DNA of 64,000 bases from Candidatus Nitrospira nitrosa (GTDB lineage Bacteria; Nitrospirota; Nitrospiria; Nitrospirales; Nitrospiraceae), in contig NZ_CZQA01000001.1 of the NCBI RefSeq assembly GCF_001458735.1, positions 744,001 through 808,000 of the forward strand. Reading direction: 5' to 3'. The notes beneath the pieces were generated by a model that saw nothing but the letters and a program-made list of their open reading frames with translations, ran no database searches and was not told the DNA's origin. Made by a program: the position numbers and the translations under genes. This document shows positions 52,365-60,184 of this stretch, one piece after another. Each line of letters starts with the position of its first letter. Positions within the stretch are counted from its first letter, which is position 1.

Positions 52365-52396
52365 CGCTCCCTCCCTCTGTTGTCTTGGGTGTAAGC

Positions 52397-52816
52397 TCAT
52401 AATCCCTCGGCTTTGTGATGGGTATGTGGATTAAGTTTGATTGCAATGTTCGGTGCCACGGCGATGGACTGATGCACGGTACAACCGTGCGCAACCTTCA
52501 GCAGTCGCTCCCGTTGATCTGCCGTGATGCGATGGGGAAGATGGATCGCAATGTCGATACTGCCAACACGATGCGGTCCTTCCACCATCGTCCATTCCGC
52601 CTCGACGGCCAAGCCCTCTCGGGCGATACCGTGTCGCCCGCAGAATTGTCCCACAAAGTACGCAACACAGCTCGCAACAGACCCGACATAGAGTTCAACC
52701 GGACCCATGCCGGCATCCTGCCCTCCATCCTCGACCGGTTGGTCGGTGATGATTCGATGCTTCCCGCTCACAATGTCGTATCGAGTCCCACCATGAAAGG
52801 TCGCTGTGAGTTTCAT
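52397..52816 (-). CDS. OsmC-family protein
   Basis: A 139-aa OsmC/Ohr-like protein. It starts MKLTATFHGGTRYDIVSGKH at ATG 52816, preceded by GGAGG, and has GPVELYVGSVASCVAYFVGQ with one conserved Cys, then a second Cys in KVAHGCTVHQSIAVAPN, the peroxidase-type pair. Some OsmC proteins reduce peroxides; others in sulfur clusters handle sulfane sulfur. It overlaps the upstream YeeE gene stop region by four bases and is likely in one operon. Confidence 0.92.
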   Translation of the reverse strand: MKLTATFHGGTRYDIVSGKHRIITDQPVEDGGQDAGMGPVELYVGSVASCVAYFVGQFCGRHGIAREGLAVEAEWTMVEGPHRVGSIDIAIHLPHRITADQRERLLKVAHGCTVHQSIAVAPNIAIKLNPHTHHKAEGL

Positions 52817-53340
52817 GTCGCTCTTACCTCCGGAAGTTTTACCGCCCCCCATAGGCAGAGCACACCGAGCGGTAACGCAATGAAGAGTCCGTTGATCCCG
52901 AGTGATTCATGAATAGTGACCGGCCCAAATGCTCCGAGCGAGGCTAACGACGATTCAAGGTCCGGCCAGAGGAAGGCAAACGTCAACGCGCCGAACAGCC
53001 CTCCGACTATCGTCATCCACGCGTCAGGTTTTCCCTCCGCCGCAGCAGCCAGTGCCGTCCCTGGACAATAGCCCGTAACGGCAAACCCCACGCCGAAGAT
53101 CAAGCCTGCGACCACGATCCCCGGCACGTAGAGGTCTTTCACCTTCATATGGGCCACACCAACCGCATCCAATACATGTACCCCTATCAACCCTACGCCG
53201 ATGGCGGTCATGATGAGCTTCATAATCGTGAAATCTCTCAGCCTCAATGTACCGATGATCTTCGTGTAGCTCGAGGCGCCCGACAGTTGAAGGACCGCGC
53301 CGAATGCTGCGCCGAGGACTAGACCCAAGAGTAATGTCAT
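52813..53340 (-). CDS. YeeE/YedE-like membrane protein, half 1 (DUF6691 type)
   Basis: A 175-aa inner-membrane protein with about five helices and the YeeE signature FGVGFAVTGYCPGTALAAAA, containing the conserved Cys that passes thiosulfate or sulfide-like anions in the TsuA family. Start and stop show tight coupling: its ATG overlaps the next gene's stop (ATGA at 53337-53340), and its stop overlaps the OsmC start. The two half-size proteins probably form one transporter. Confidence 0.9.
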   Translation of the reverse strand: MTLLLGLVLGAAFGAVLQLSGASSYTKIIGTLRLRDFTIMKLIMTAIGVGLIGVHVLDAVGVAHMKVKDLYVPGIVVAGLIFGVGFAVTGYCPGTALAAAAEGKPDAWMTIVGGLFGALTFAFLWPDLESSLASLGAFGPVTIHESLGINGLFIALPLGVLCLWGAVKLPEVRAT

Positions 53341-53876
53341 TGCTCTTCTCGTTCAGGGTAGAGCCACCGAGCCGTCAGGATCGCGCTCGAAAAAAGGGCC
53401 GTGGAGAATGCGAACGAGCTCACGGCCAACTGCGACACCCCGCTGATCATATGGCCGGAGGTACAACCTCCCCCGAAGCGGGCACCGAATAGCAAGAGGA
53501 ACCCTCCGATAAATGACCAGATCAGACGCTTCACCGGAGTCGGTCCGAAGCGCTGTGCCCAGAGGGAAGGAACGACGCTCACGCTGAACCGGTTTGTGAC
53601 CATCGCTGCCAGAAAAGCTCCAATGGGAATCCCTACAACGAAAAGAAATTCATACGTGGCCAAGGTCCACCCTTTGCTGGCTGCACTCAGATACGGGCTG
53701 CTGTCGGCCACTTCAGGAAGCACGGCATGCAAGAGCACACCATCCAACACCACATACTGCGTGGATACCCCGATCGGCTGGATGAGAGCCACAGCCACCG
53801 ACAAGACCACGCCGATTGCAAGACCACCTGCCCACCAGGGTAAAATTGGAACAATCGCCTTCTCGTGATTAGCCAT
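53337..53876 (-). CDS. YeeE/YedE-like membrane protein, half 2
   Basis: A 179-aa inner-membrane protein (ATG 53874-53876, MANHEKAIVPILPWWAGGLA) with about five helices. FLLLFGARFGGGCTSGHMIS is the YeeE/YedE signature with the conserved Cys in GGCTSGH. Together with the downstream half protein this fits a split TsuA-type thiosulfate or sulfur-compound importer. It lies between the TsdA-like gene and the first-half gene, with the ATGA overlap. Confidence 0.92.
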   Translation of the reverse strand: MANHEKAIVPILPWWAGGLAIGVVLSVAVALIQPIGVSTQYVVLDGVLLHAVLPEVADSSPYLSAASKGWTLATYEFLFVVGIPIGAFLAAMVTNRFSVSVVPSLWAQRFGPTPVKRLIWSFIGGFLLLFGARFGGGCTSGHMISGVSQLAVSSFAFSTALFSSAILTARWLYPEREEQ

Positions 53877-53908
53877 CTTTTGTCGTATGCACGTCGGCAC
53901 TCATATGA

Positions 53909-54763
53909 TCAATAGGGTGCATCCGCCGGTTTGCCCCCCTTCGGCCAATCATGAATCTTGTCGGGAAAGTCAGGTCGAGGTTGCGTATTAATATAGGCCG
54001 CCGCGTCGAGGGCTTCCTCGTCCGTCACCGTCCAGCCCCAGCCTCGTGGCATGTTCGCTTTGATAAAGGCAGCAGCCACGCTGACCCGCGCCATTCCTGC
54101 GCCAATATTGTACGAACGCGGTCCCCACACGGGCGGCGCCGCCATGGTACCTTGTCCGTCGGAGCCATGGCAGAAGACACATTTTTTCTCAAAGACTTTC
54201 TTGCCGTTGATAGAGTCCGGTTGATGAGTCGAGGTCAGTCGCGGAATTCCTCGCCACGGCACCGTACTGCCGGCTGGCATGTTTTTCGACAGCCATTTGA
54301 TGTAGGCTACGATGCCCGTCAGCTTCACACTGTCCGGCGGGAGAGGCTTCCCATTCAGACTGCGTTCGAAACACTCGTTGATCCGATCGGCTAATGTCAT
54401 CTGACGGCCGGCTCGCTCACGATACTGCGGGTAGAGCGCACTGATACCGACGAATGACGCAGCATTCGGGTTAAGCCCTCCGTCCAAATGACAATTCGTG
54501 CAGTTGAGCGCATTGCCGACATACAGCTTTCCATACACTTGCGTATTGACAACCATCTCGTAGCCCAGTCGAATCTGTTCACCCCTCAAATCACCGGGAA
54601 TCGTTTCTGGCGACGGCGGGGCAAACAACGCGTCGACCGACGACTCTGTACTTGGACGACCAGTCGCCTCCTCACTCCCCGTCACCCGTGGAGGCGGGGC
54701 ACAACTGATCACCCCAGCCAGCCCATACACCAGCAAGACCCAGACGGCGACCGGTCGGCTCAT
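53909..54763 (-). CDS. tsdA: TsdA-like diheme cytochrome (thiosulfate dehydrogenase type)
   Basis: A 284-aa exported diheme cytochrome, probably a lipoprotein (VLLVYGLAGVISC). The N-terminal domain has VGNALNCTNCHLDGGLNPNA and ASFVGISALYPQYRERAGRQ, then TLADRINECFERSLNGKPLP; the Cys in NECF is 43 residues after the first heme Cys, the spacing of the Cys heme ligand of TsdA. The second heme is CVFCHGSDGQG, with likely Met ligands in SYNIGAGMARVS or FIKANMPRG. TsdA joins two thiosulfates to tetrathionate or the reverse. Here it sits beside YeeE sulfur importers, DsrE and OsmC genes, which supports a sulfur role. Confidence 0.9.
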   Translation of the reverse strand: MSRPVAVWVLLVYGLAGVISCAPPPRVTGSEEATGRPSTESSVDALFAPPSPETIPGDLRGEQIRLGYEMVVNTQVYGKLYVGNALNCTNCHLDGGLNPNAASFVGISALYPQYRERAGRQMTLADRINECFERSLNGKPLPPDSVKLTGIVAYIKWLSKNMPAGSTVPWRGIPRLTSTHQPDSINGKKVFEKKCVFCHGSDGQGTMAAPPVWGPRSYNIGAGMARVSVAAAFIKANMPRGWGWTVTDEEALDAAAYINTQPRPDFPDKIHDWPKGGKPADAPY

Positions 54764-54773
54764 CGATTCCCTC

Positions 54774-54992
54774 TCACTTCTTCGAACTGGACGCAGGAGT
54801 GCACGTATTAAGCCCCAGCAATGCGAACAGCGGGCAATACCCCACCGCCCCAGTCAGTAGCAGAATCCCCCCCACCGCAAGTGCGGCCCCTGCCACACCG
54901 GTCGAAAGCCCCGCAAAGAGGCCTACGATGATCGCCACCACCCCGGCTCCAATCCTTATCGGTCGTTCGATTCCCCCAACATTACATGTCAT
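54774..54992 (-). CDS. DUF2892 small membrane protein
   Basis: A 72-aa protein with two membrane helices, the family pattern: MTCNVGGIERPIRIGAGVVA followed by IIVGLFAGLSTG, then ALAVGGILLLTGAVGYCPLF and ALLGLNTC. The Cys residues (TCNVGG, GYCPLF, NTCTP) are characteristic of the family, which often accompanies rhodanese or sulfur-transfer genes. It is just upstream of the TsdA-like gene on the same strand. Confidence 0.93.
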   Translation of the reverse strand: MTCNVGGIERPIRIGAGVVAIIVGLFAGLSTGVAGAALAVGGILLLTGAVGYCPLFALLGLNTCTPASSSKK

Positions 54993-55079
54993 GTCACTCC
55001 CTCCTCATCTCACCATTGACAGTCATTCCAGCTTCGCACCTGGTCTGTAGGAGACACCTCTCGGCGATTAGATTCATTT

Positions 55080-55472
55080 TTATGGTTGGCCAGGAGCCTC
55101 GATCTTAAATGTGCGCACATAGGCCAACACATCCCAGATTTCTTCGTCCGAGAGTGCATGTTTCCAAGCACCCATGACCGTGTTCGGCTTGCCGTCGTGA
55201 ATTCGGCGAAACAACGCCCCATCCAGTCGACTCTGGACGGCGAGCGATGTGAGGTCTGCCGGAGGTGGAACGAATTGGAGTCCTCGTACGCCTTTGCCGT
55301 CGATTCCGTGACAGAGTATACAGGTGTTCACGTAAATCTCCCGTCCGGTGACTGCGTCACCGCCTTCTTTGGCAAGGACCTCGGTCTGCTTAACTCCAAG
55401 ATTACTGAACCCCAGTCCACACAGACCGGCGACCAGTGCACACAACACTACCTCTTGTACCGTCATACGCAT
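55080..55472 (-). CDS. Monoheme c-type cytochrome
   Basis: A 130-aa exported cytochrome, paralogue of 26032-26430. Signal MRMTVQEVVLCALVAGLCGL; heme site CILCH in REIYVNTCILCHGIDGKGVR; PPPADLTSLAVQ and distal Met in TVMGAWKHALSDEEIW; final helix VLAYVRTF. Its homologue lies next to hypE, 29 kb away, so the same electron carrier type serves two loci. Confidence 0.93.
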   Translation of the reverse strand: MRMTVQEVVLCALVAGLCGLGFSNLGVKQTEVLAKEGGDAVTGREIYVNTCILCHGIDGKGVRGLQFVPPPADLTSLAVQSRLDGALFRRIHDGKPNTVMGAWKHALSDEEIWDVLAYVRTFKIEAPGQP

Positions 55473-55689
55473 ATCTTATCCCTTCCCTTGGTACGACCTT
55501 GCGATGACTGTGCCACTCTGTCGCAGAGCAGAAGGAGAGCTTCCTCTCAATTCGTCGAGGAGTTATCGGCCAGATTCTTGGTGGCGATAGGAGCGACAAC
55601 GAAGATTGCGGACAAATGCCACAATGCCTCCATGCCCACTGGCGCAGGATGCTACAGTGTTCAGTCAACGACTCTCACTTGGGTCTTGA

Positions 55690-55767
55690 ACCTGAGTTCC
55701 AAGTTGCGAGTTTCAGGTTCTGGATCTGGTCATTAAGAGCCAAAAACGTGAACCTCGCAACTTGAAA
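55690..55767. repeat. Word-like inverted repeat between OsmC and cytochrome genes
   Basis: CAAGTTGCGAG (55700-55710) and its reverse complement CTCGCAACTTG (55754-55764) flank a 43-base centre with further GTTTC and GGTTC words (TTTCAGGTTC on the left, GAACC on the right). The right arm touches the stop codon of the OsmC gene. It shares the GTTC/GTTTC vocabulary with 27769-27908 and 31575-31651. Confidence 0.6.
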
Positions 55768-56202
55768 TCAACAGATCGTAGGTTCCAGTGTGACCTTGGC
55801 TTTCATCGAGTTGGAAATCAGACAATTATGCTCTGCCTTTTCAATGAGTTCCTTCGCTTTGGCTGCATCACCGCCGGACGTCAACGTGATTGAAGGCCGG
55901 ATGGTAATCGCTGTGAATTGAAATTTTCCCTCCACGATCTCCAGCCGTCCTTCCGCCGTACTCTCATACGAGGAAAAGGCAAGACCCGCTCGTTCCGCGA
56001 CGGCGAGAAACGTCGTCATCAAACAGACGTTGGCGGACGCCACGAAGAGGTCTTCGGGAGACCAGATGTTCTCATGCCCTTTGAACTCCGGTGGGGTTGC
56101 CACCTGCACATCGGGTTTCCCTGTGCAGGAGATCATGCCCTTGCGTTGTGCTGTCCACTTCACTGAGGTCTGATACAGATAGACTTTGCTCTTGGATTCC
56201 AT
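55768..56202 (-). CDS. OsmC-family protein
   Basis: A 144-aa OsmC/Ohr-like protein, different from 52397. It contains GKPDVQVATPPEFKGHENIW, SPEDLFVASANVCLMTTFLA (first conserved Cys) and LIEKAEHNCLISNSMKAKVT (second Cys), the peroxidase-type pair. ATG near 56202. It is followed by a repeat and, further downstream, the monoheme cytochrome at 55080. It may act in thiol or peroxide protection of the sulfur region. Confidence 0.93.
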   Translation of the reverse strand: MESKSKVYLYQTSVKWTAQRKGMISCTGKPDVQVATPPEFKGHENIWSPEDLFVASANVCLMTTFLAVAERAGLAFSSYESTAEGRLEIVEGKFQFTAITIRPSITLTSGGDAAKAKELIEKAEHNCLISNSMKAKVTLEPTIC

Positions 56203-56221
56203 TCGTCCTCCTTCTTATTTC

Positions 56222-56262
56222 TTTCGCCGGCAGCTGACGGCTATCGGCTCCTTCACGGCTTG
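56222..56262. repeat. Partial word-like repeat between dsrE and OsmC genes
   Basis: GCCGGCAGCTGACGGCTATC runs into GGCTCCTTCACGG, ending at the TGA of the exported DsrE gene (56253-56255). It shares CTGACGG/CTATCGG words with the GCTGATGG repeats at 37098 and 50830. It is short and lacks a clear second arm, so it may be a degenerate copy. Confidence 0.4.
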
Positions 56263-56720
56263 ATATAGACCCACCCTTGCTCTTGTCTCTCCAGCAATCT
56301 CGCCATCGCCGGTACGGTGTCGCCGACTTCACCGATCAAATCTTCTCGTGTCACCTTCATTGTCTTCATGGTGTTCGAACAAGCGATGTAGCTCACACCA
56401 TACGCGTGCCGTAGCTCGGTCAGTTCCGCGGCAAACAGCGTACCCTTCTTGATGAGAAGTGGAAGTCCGGCCCCATGCACGACCAGCTCGACCCTGAGAG
56501 TCTCTGGTGAAAACTCCTGGTAGAGATTCTTGATGTTGTTAAGCGCACCACGTTGGACTTTTTCATCACCAGAATTCAGATGGAGTACGACACGATGCGG
56601 CTGACCGCCTTCCGGCGCCACATCATCGCCCGCTCCCCACGCTGGTTGCCCAAGCATCATGAATGCCGTGCACGGGAGAAAGAGCAGTATCCATCTCAAC
56701 TTCCGAGCGTGCCTCATCAC
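56253..56720 (-). CDS. Exported DsrE-family protein
   Basis: A 155-aa periplasmic DsrE-like protein. Signal MMRHARKLRWILLFLPCTAF, cleavage near PAWGAGD. The fold is seen in HRVVLHLNSGDEKVQRGALN, NNIKNLYQEFSPETLRVELV, VHGAGLPLLIKKGTLFAAEL and YGVSYIACSNTMKTMKVTRE, where the Cys is in the position of the sulfur-acceptor Cys. A periplasmic DsrE beside TsdA, YeeE and DUF2892 genes fits sulfane transfer outside the cytoplasm (inference). Confidence 0.9.
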   Translation of the reverse strand: MMRHARKLRWILLFLPCTAFMMLGQPAWGAGDDVAPEGGQPHRVVLHLNSGDEKVQRGALNNIKNLYQEFSPETLRVELVVHGAGLPLLIKKGTLFAAELTELRHAYGVSYIACSNTMKTMKVTREDLIGEVGDTVPAMARLLERQEQGWVYIKP

Positions 56721-56735
56721 TGGTTCATACCTCCG

Positions 56736-57218
56736 TTATTCCGCTCCTACCATCTTGTTCACCCACTCACCGGTCACGTGTGTCAACGCAATGACGCACA
56801 GAGCAATGAACAGATGTTCACCGATGACCTTCCACGGAGCAATCCCTTGTGCTCGAGCGACGAAAAAGCTGAGCACGGTGAGTAAGAATAGCCCCCACAC
56901 GATGCTCATGACAATCGCGTGCTCGAGCGGACCGAAGATGACGGGAACGACAAACGTCAGGGAAACCAAGAACTTCGCAGCGAAGGTGGCGAGCGTCGCC
57001 TCCCAGATCAGGCTGGTCGGACCGCTGTTCTTGGACTCTTCGGACACATGGATGCCGAGCGCATCCGACATGGCATCGGCGATGGCGATCGTCAGAATGC
57101 CACCGATCACGATCGCACGGGAATGCGTGCCGGAATGCAGTCCAACCATCAACCCAAGGGTGGTAATAACCCCTGACGTGAGGCCAAAACTGATCCCCGT
57201 TTTCCACGCCGTCTTCAT
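56736..57218 (-). CDS. VIT1/CCC1-like membrane protein
   Basis: A 160-aa membrane protein. SFGLTSGVITTLGLMVGLHS, then IVIGGILTIAIADAMSDALG and IHVSEESKNSGPTSLIWEAT, match the first two helices and the acidic loop of VIT/CCC1 iron-manganese transporters; later helices are FLVSLTFVVPVIFGPLEHAI and SIVWGLFLLTVLSFFVARAQ. It ends LTHVTGEWVNKMVGAE. It may move Fe2+ or Mn2+; the length is near the shorter family members. It precedes the exported DsrE gene by 15 bp. Confidence 0.82.
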   Translation of the reverse strand: MKTAWKTGISFGLTSGVITTLGLMVGLHSGTHSRAIVIGGILTIAIADAMSDALGIHVSEESKNSGPTSLIWEATLATFAAKFLVSLTFVVPVIFGPLEHAIVMSIVWGLFLLTVLSFFVARAQGIAPWKVIGEHLFIALCVIALTHVTGEWVNKMVGAE

Positions 57219-57652
57219 GTTGCCGCATTGACTTCTCTCAGGGCGCTGAGTATCAGAATGGAACCGAGGATGGTGCGAATCGCCTCATCACCCGATCGAC
57301 AGTACTTCTTCCCTGATCACCAACTATCTCTTGCGATCCCCGTGCCATACTCCCACCACATACGTTGAGATCACCGTCATGACGGTTCATACCCCATGGA
57401 CAAATCCGCGCTTCGGATCGCCCCTGAGCGATGTCGAGAGGTTGAGGGACGAGATGCCTGGTGAGACGCGCAAGCGTGACCTCGAAAGGGCACAGCATAC
57501 TTGAAACAGGATAGTGAGATCACAAAAGACTTTTGACCTGCGGCCTGAGGTGCCCCATACTTATCACAGCGATACAAGCAGGATAGAGCCACATAACGGT
57601 TTCGCCTTCTTTGGTCGCGCCATGAAAATGAAGGCAACCTGAGGACTCCACC
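57219..57652. other. Divergent intergenic region, nothing recognised
   Basis: About 430 bases between two divergently oriented genes (leftward at 57218, rightward at 57653). No frame on either strand has a ribosome site and protein-like content. A CCTGAGGACTCCACC ribosome site lies at the right edge for the phosphopantetheinyl transferase GTG. Promoters for both genes must be here but are not clear by eye. Confidence 0.45.
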
Positions 57653-58405
57653 GTGCTGATCTCCTTCCGGTCGATAGATCATCTCACAGACACGCAACTC
57701 AAGAATTCCATCACCCTTGAGCCACATGCCGTTCATTTATGGGGAATTGAACTGGAAGGGTCGCAGCAGTGTATTGAGCGATGCTTGGGGTGGTTAGATG
57801 AAACAGAGCGTCAGCGCGCAGCCCGGTTTGTTCGTGAGCAAGACCGGCAGCACTATGTGCTGGCTCATGGAGGCCTCAGGGGAATACTGAGCCGATACCT
57901 TGAAGTCAGCCCCTGTGAGGTTTCACTGGGACGTACAGAAGCAGGCAAGCCCTTTGTGACGAGAGACGCACGGAAACATTCCGCGATGACTTTTAATTTA
58001 TCTCATGCCCATAACCGGGCGCTCATTGCGGTCTCGAAGGCCCAGGAAATCGGGGTCGACCTCGAATGGGTTCGTTCGAAAGTCGATGTCCTGAATCTAT
58101 CCGAACGCTACTTTGCCCCTTCTGAACATGAAGTGATTATGCAAACAACCGAAGCGCAGCGCACCATAATATTTTTCCGCTATTGGGTTGTGAAAGAAGC
58201 GGTGCTGAAGGCGCAAGGTATCGGTCTCCGCGGGCTGTCCGACTGCGAGGTCATTCTTGACCAAGATGAAGGCATGAAAGATGTTCGGATCCACTTGGGC
58301 TCACAGTTCACAGGGCCGCTTCGCGTACGCCTTCTCTCTTGTGGGGAAGGATGGGAAGCCGCAGTCGCCGCGCAGGACTTAAATGTCCTGACGCAGGGCT
58401 GGTAG
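57653..58405 (+). CDS. 4'-phosphopantetheinyl transferase (Sfp-like)
   Basis: A 250-aa enzyme that attaches phosphopantetheine from CoA to carrier-protein serines. Motifs: KPFVTRDARKHSAMTFNLSH, AHNRALIAVSKAQEIGVDLE (IGVDLE Mg-binding site), and RYWVVKEAVLKAQGIGLRGL (W.KEA.LK). The GTG at 57653 follows GAGGA. The long N-terminal region (MLISFRSIDHLTDTQLKNSI and following) is typical of Sfp types. No polyketide, NRPS or fatty-acid synthase gene is nearby. Confidence 0.92.
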   Translation: MLISFRSIDHLTDTQLKNSITLEPHAVHLWGIELEGSQQCIERCLGWLDETERQRAARFVREQDRQHYVLAHGGLRGILSRYLEVSPCEVSLGRTEAGKPFVTRDARKHSAMTFNLSHAHNRALIAVSKAQEIGVDLEWVRSKVDVLNLSERYFAPSEHEVIMQTTEAQRTIIFFRYWVVKEAVLKAQGIGLRGLSDCEVILDQDEGMKDVRIHLGSQFTGPLRVRLLSCGEGWEAAVAAQDLNVLTQGW

Positions 58406-58440
58406 CACAACCAAGGCCTTGGCCCCATCGTCTGGCCCAG

Positions 58441-59082
58441 TCACATTGATCGCCGGCAGGTGGGCGAGTGTCCAACACATTCCCTGAGCCACACCGTGAT
58501 CTGATCGAGCAACACAGCAACCGCCCGATTAGCTGCAACCACGCCACCATAGGCATTCTCGCTTGGTGCAGGTTCTACGGCTTCAAAGTGCTGCATCCCC
58601 ACAATCGTCGATAGTTGAAGGTCCACCAACTGAGCACGCACCGTCACTCTGATGCGACTCGGCACCTGAAAAAATTCTTGCTGCAGGGCCAATCCATAGA
58701 CATCCAGCCGATAATCACCCGGCACCGAGCTTGGCAAAAAAACGACATCACGCAAGATCCCGCTCTGACTCAAGCTCTGGGCCAACAAGGGGGCAACCAT
58801 GTTCGCCGGCGTGTCGGCCCATTGATTCGTCGCGAAATACTCCAACTCGTAGGGTCGCTTGAGGTAAACCATTCGAGGGGTTTCAAATCCAGGCTCGGCT
58901 TGAGGAGGGCTCAGGTGAATGACGGGGCCATTCCCGTCGGCAGCCTGCATCACCCTCTGCGCTCCTTCAAGATTCAATTGATAGGTGTGGGCCACTTCAG
59001 ATCCACCACGGAATGAAATGCACCCACCCGTAGCCAGTACTAATAACACGCAGCTCACATGCGCTATCCGATAAGAGATCAT
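58441..59082 (-). CDS. PqiC/ABC-type auxiliary lipoprotein of the Mla-like system
   Basis: A 213-aa lipoprotein. Start ATG 59080-59082 (MISYRIAHVSCVLLVLATGG), lipobox ATGGC near residue 21. TYQLNLEGAQRVMQAADGNG is followed by strands RMVYLKRPYELEYFATNQWA, QSGILRDVVFLPSSVPGDYR and IRVTVRAQLVDLQLSTIVGM, the pattern of ABC-type transport auxiliary (PqiC-like, COG3218) proteins. It is 33 bp downstream of the MCE gene on the same strand, so it belongs to the lipid-transport operon. Confidence 0.85.
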   Translation of the reverse strand: MISYRIAHVSCVLLVLATGGCISFRGGSEVAHTYQLNLEGAQRVMQAADGNGPVIHLSPPQAEPGFETPRMVYLKRPYELEYFATNQWADTPANMVAPLLAQSLSQSGILRDVVFLPSSVPGDYRLDVYGLALQQEFFQVPSRIRVTVRAQLVDLQLSTIVGMQHFEAVEPAPSENAYGGVVAANRAVAVLLDQITVWLRECVGHSPTCRRSM

Positions 59083-59115
59083 GGCCCCTTCACACCGTCC
59101 CATTTTTCAACCGGC

Positions 59116-60078
59116 TCACTCTCCCGGCCCCCGCGATGGAGTCTTTCGTCCAAACACCAATGAACTCGGCTCCCGTTCCAACTCCCGTGCCACGCGCGTC
59201 AACGTACCGGTCAGCTGCCGAAGCTCCGTCACCAATTGTCCGGCTTCCGGAAGAGTGCGTTTGGTAAATTGCTGCAACTCTGGTTTGGCTTCCGTCACCA
59301 CAGTTCCTACGGTCTTACTCGTTCGTGCCAGCTCCTCCGTCGCCGCATCAAGCTTGGCGACGCTCCTGTTGATTCCGGCCAGCAACGCAGGGACCTGCTC
59401 ATTCATCGATGCCGTGAGTGTGGCAAGGTTGTCGGCGCTCTTTGCTGCTCCATTCAAACTTTGCTCGATCTGAGCCTTATGCGCCGTAATGGTCCGGGCG
59501 ACATCCGAAAGATCTTTGATCGTCCGCTTGAGCTGGTCGCGATTCTCTTCATCGAGGGCCTTGGCCACGCCTTTTGCGGCTGCATCAAGATCGACCAACA
59601 GTCTGGCCACGCCTTCTTCTGAGAGCATGCGGGACACCGCTTCATCCAGGCGAACGAAGAGGGAAGGGCCCGTCTTGATGACCGGATAGGCTTGTCCATC
59701 TTGTGCTTGTAGCGCAGGCGCCTCCCGACTTCCGCCGGTCAAATTGATCGTCGCGAGACCAGTCAGTCCCTGTGTTTCGAGCACGGCAATCGTATCGGTC
59801 TTCACCGGTGTCCCGTGCACGATATCCAACGTCAGCAGCACTTGCTCTGGATTGTCGGGATTCAACGTAATGGCTTTGACCCGTCCCACATCGACCCCAC
59901 GATACTTGACGGTGGAATCGACACTCAATCCTGCGACCGACTCCTTCATATGAGCCTCGTATCGATCGTACGAGCCTCGGTAATCGGTCTTTCCTAACCA
60001 TAATATCCCGGCAAGAATCGCGGCTCCCAACAGGGCGACAAATGAGCCGACAATAACGTAGTTGACCTTTGGTTCCAT
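59116..60078 (-). CDS. mlaD: MCE-family lipid-binding protein (MlaD-like)
   Basis: A 320-aa periplasmic-facing MCE protein with one N-terminal membrane helix (YVIVGSFVALLGAAILAGIL). The MCE domain runs from DRYEAHMKESVAGLSVDSTV to KYRGVDVGRVKAITLNPDNP, VLLTLDIVHGTPVKTDTIAV, TQGLTGLATINLTGGSREAP. The C-terminal half is a long coiled-coil region (DLDAAAKGVAKALDEENRDQ, QIEQSLNGAAKSADNLATLT). It lies between the auxiliary lipoprotein and the ATPase gene; a repeat-like region (60079-60184) separates it from mlaF. Confidence 0.94.
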   Translation of the reverse strand: MEPKVNYVIVGSFVALLGAAILAGILWLGKTDYRGSYDRYEAHMKESVAGLSVDSTVKYRGVDVGRVKAITLNPDNPEQVLLTLDIVHGTPVKTDTIAVLETQGLTGLATINLTGGSREAPALQAQDGQAYPVIKTGPSLFVRLDEAVSRMLSEEGVARLLVDLDAAAKGVAKALDEENRDQLKRTIKDLSDVARTITAHKAQIEQSLNGAAKSADNLATLTASMNEQVPALLAGINRSVAKLDAATEELARTSKTVGTVVTEAKPELQQFTKRTLPEAGQLVTELRQLTGTLTRVARELEREPSSLVFGRKTPSRGPGE

Positions 60079-60096
60079 CTAGATGCCTTCTTGGTG

Positions 60097-60160
60097 TCTC
60101 GATGCTGAGTTACCCGTTTCGAGAGATCGATAACAGAAACCTGAAACTCTCAACTCTTCG
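60097..60160. repeat. Weak word-like inverted repeat between mlaD and mlaF
   Basis: GAGTTACCCGTTTCGAGAG on the left and GAAACCTGAAACTCTCAACTC on the right share GAGTT...GTTTC words in inverted orientation, though with mismatches. It fits the GTTTC/GAAAC family but is the weakest copy. Confidence 0.4.
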
Positions 60161-60184
60161 CCGATGTGACCCACGAGATACGCT

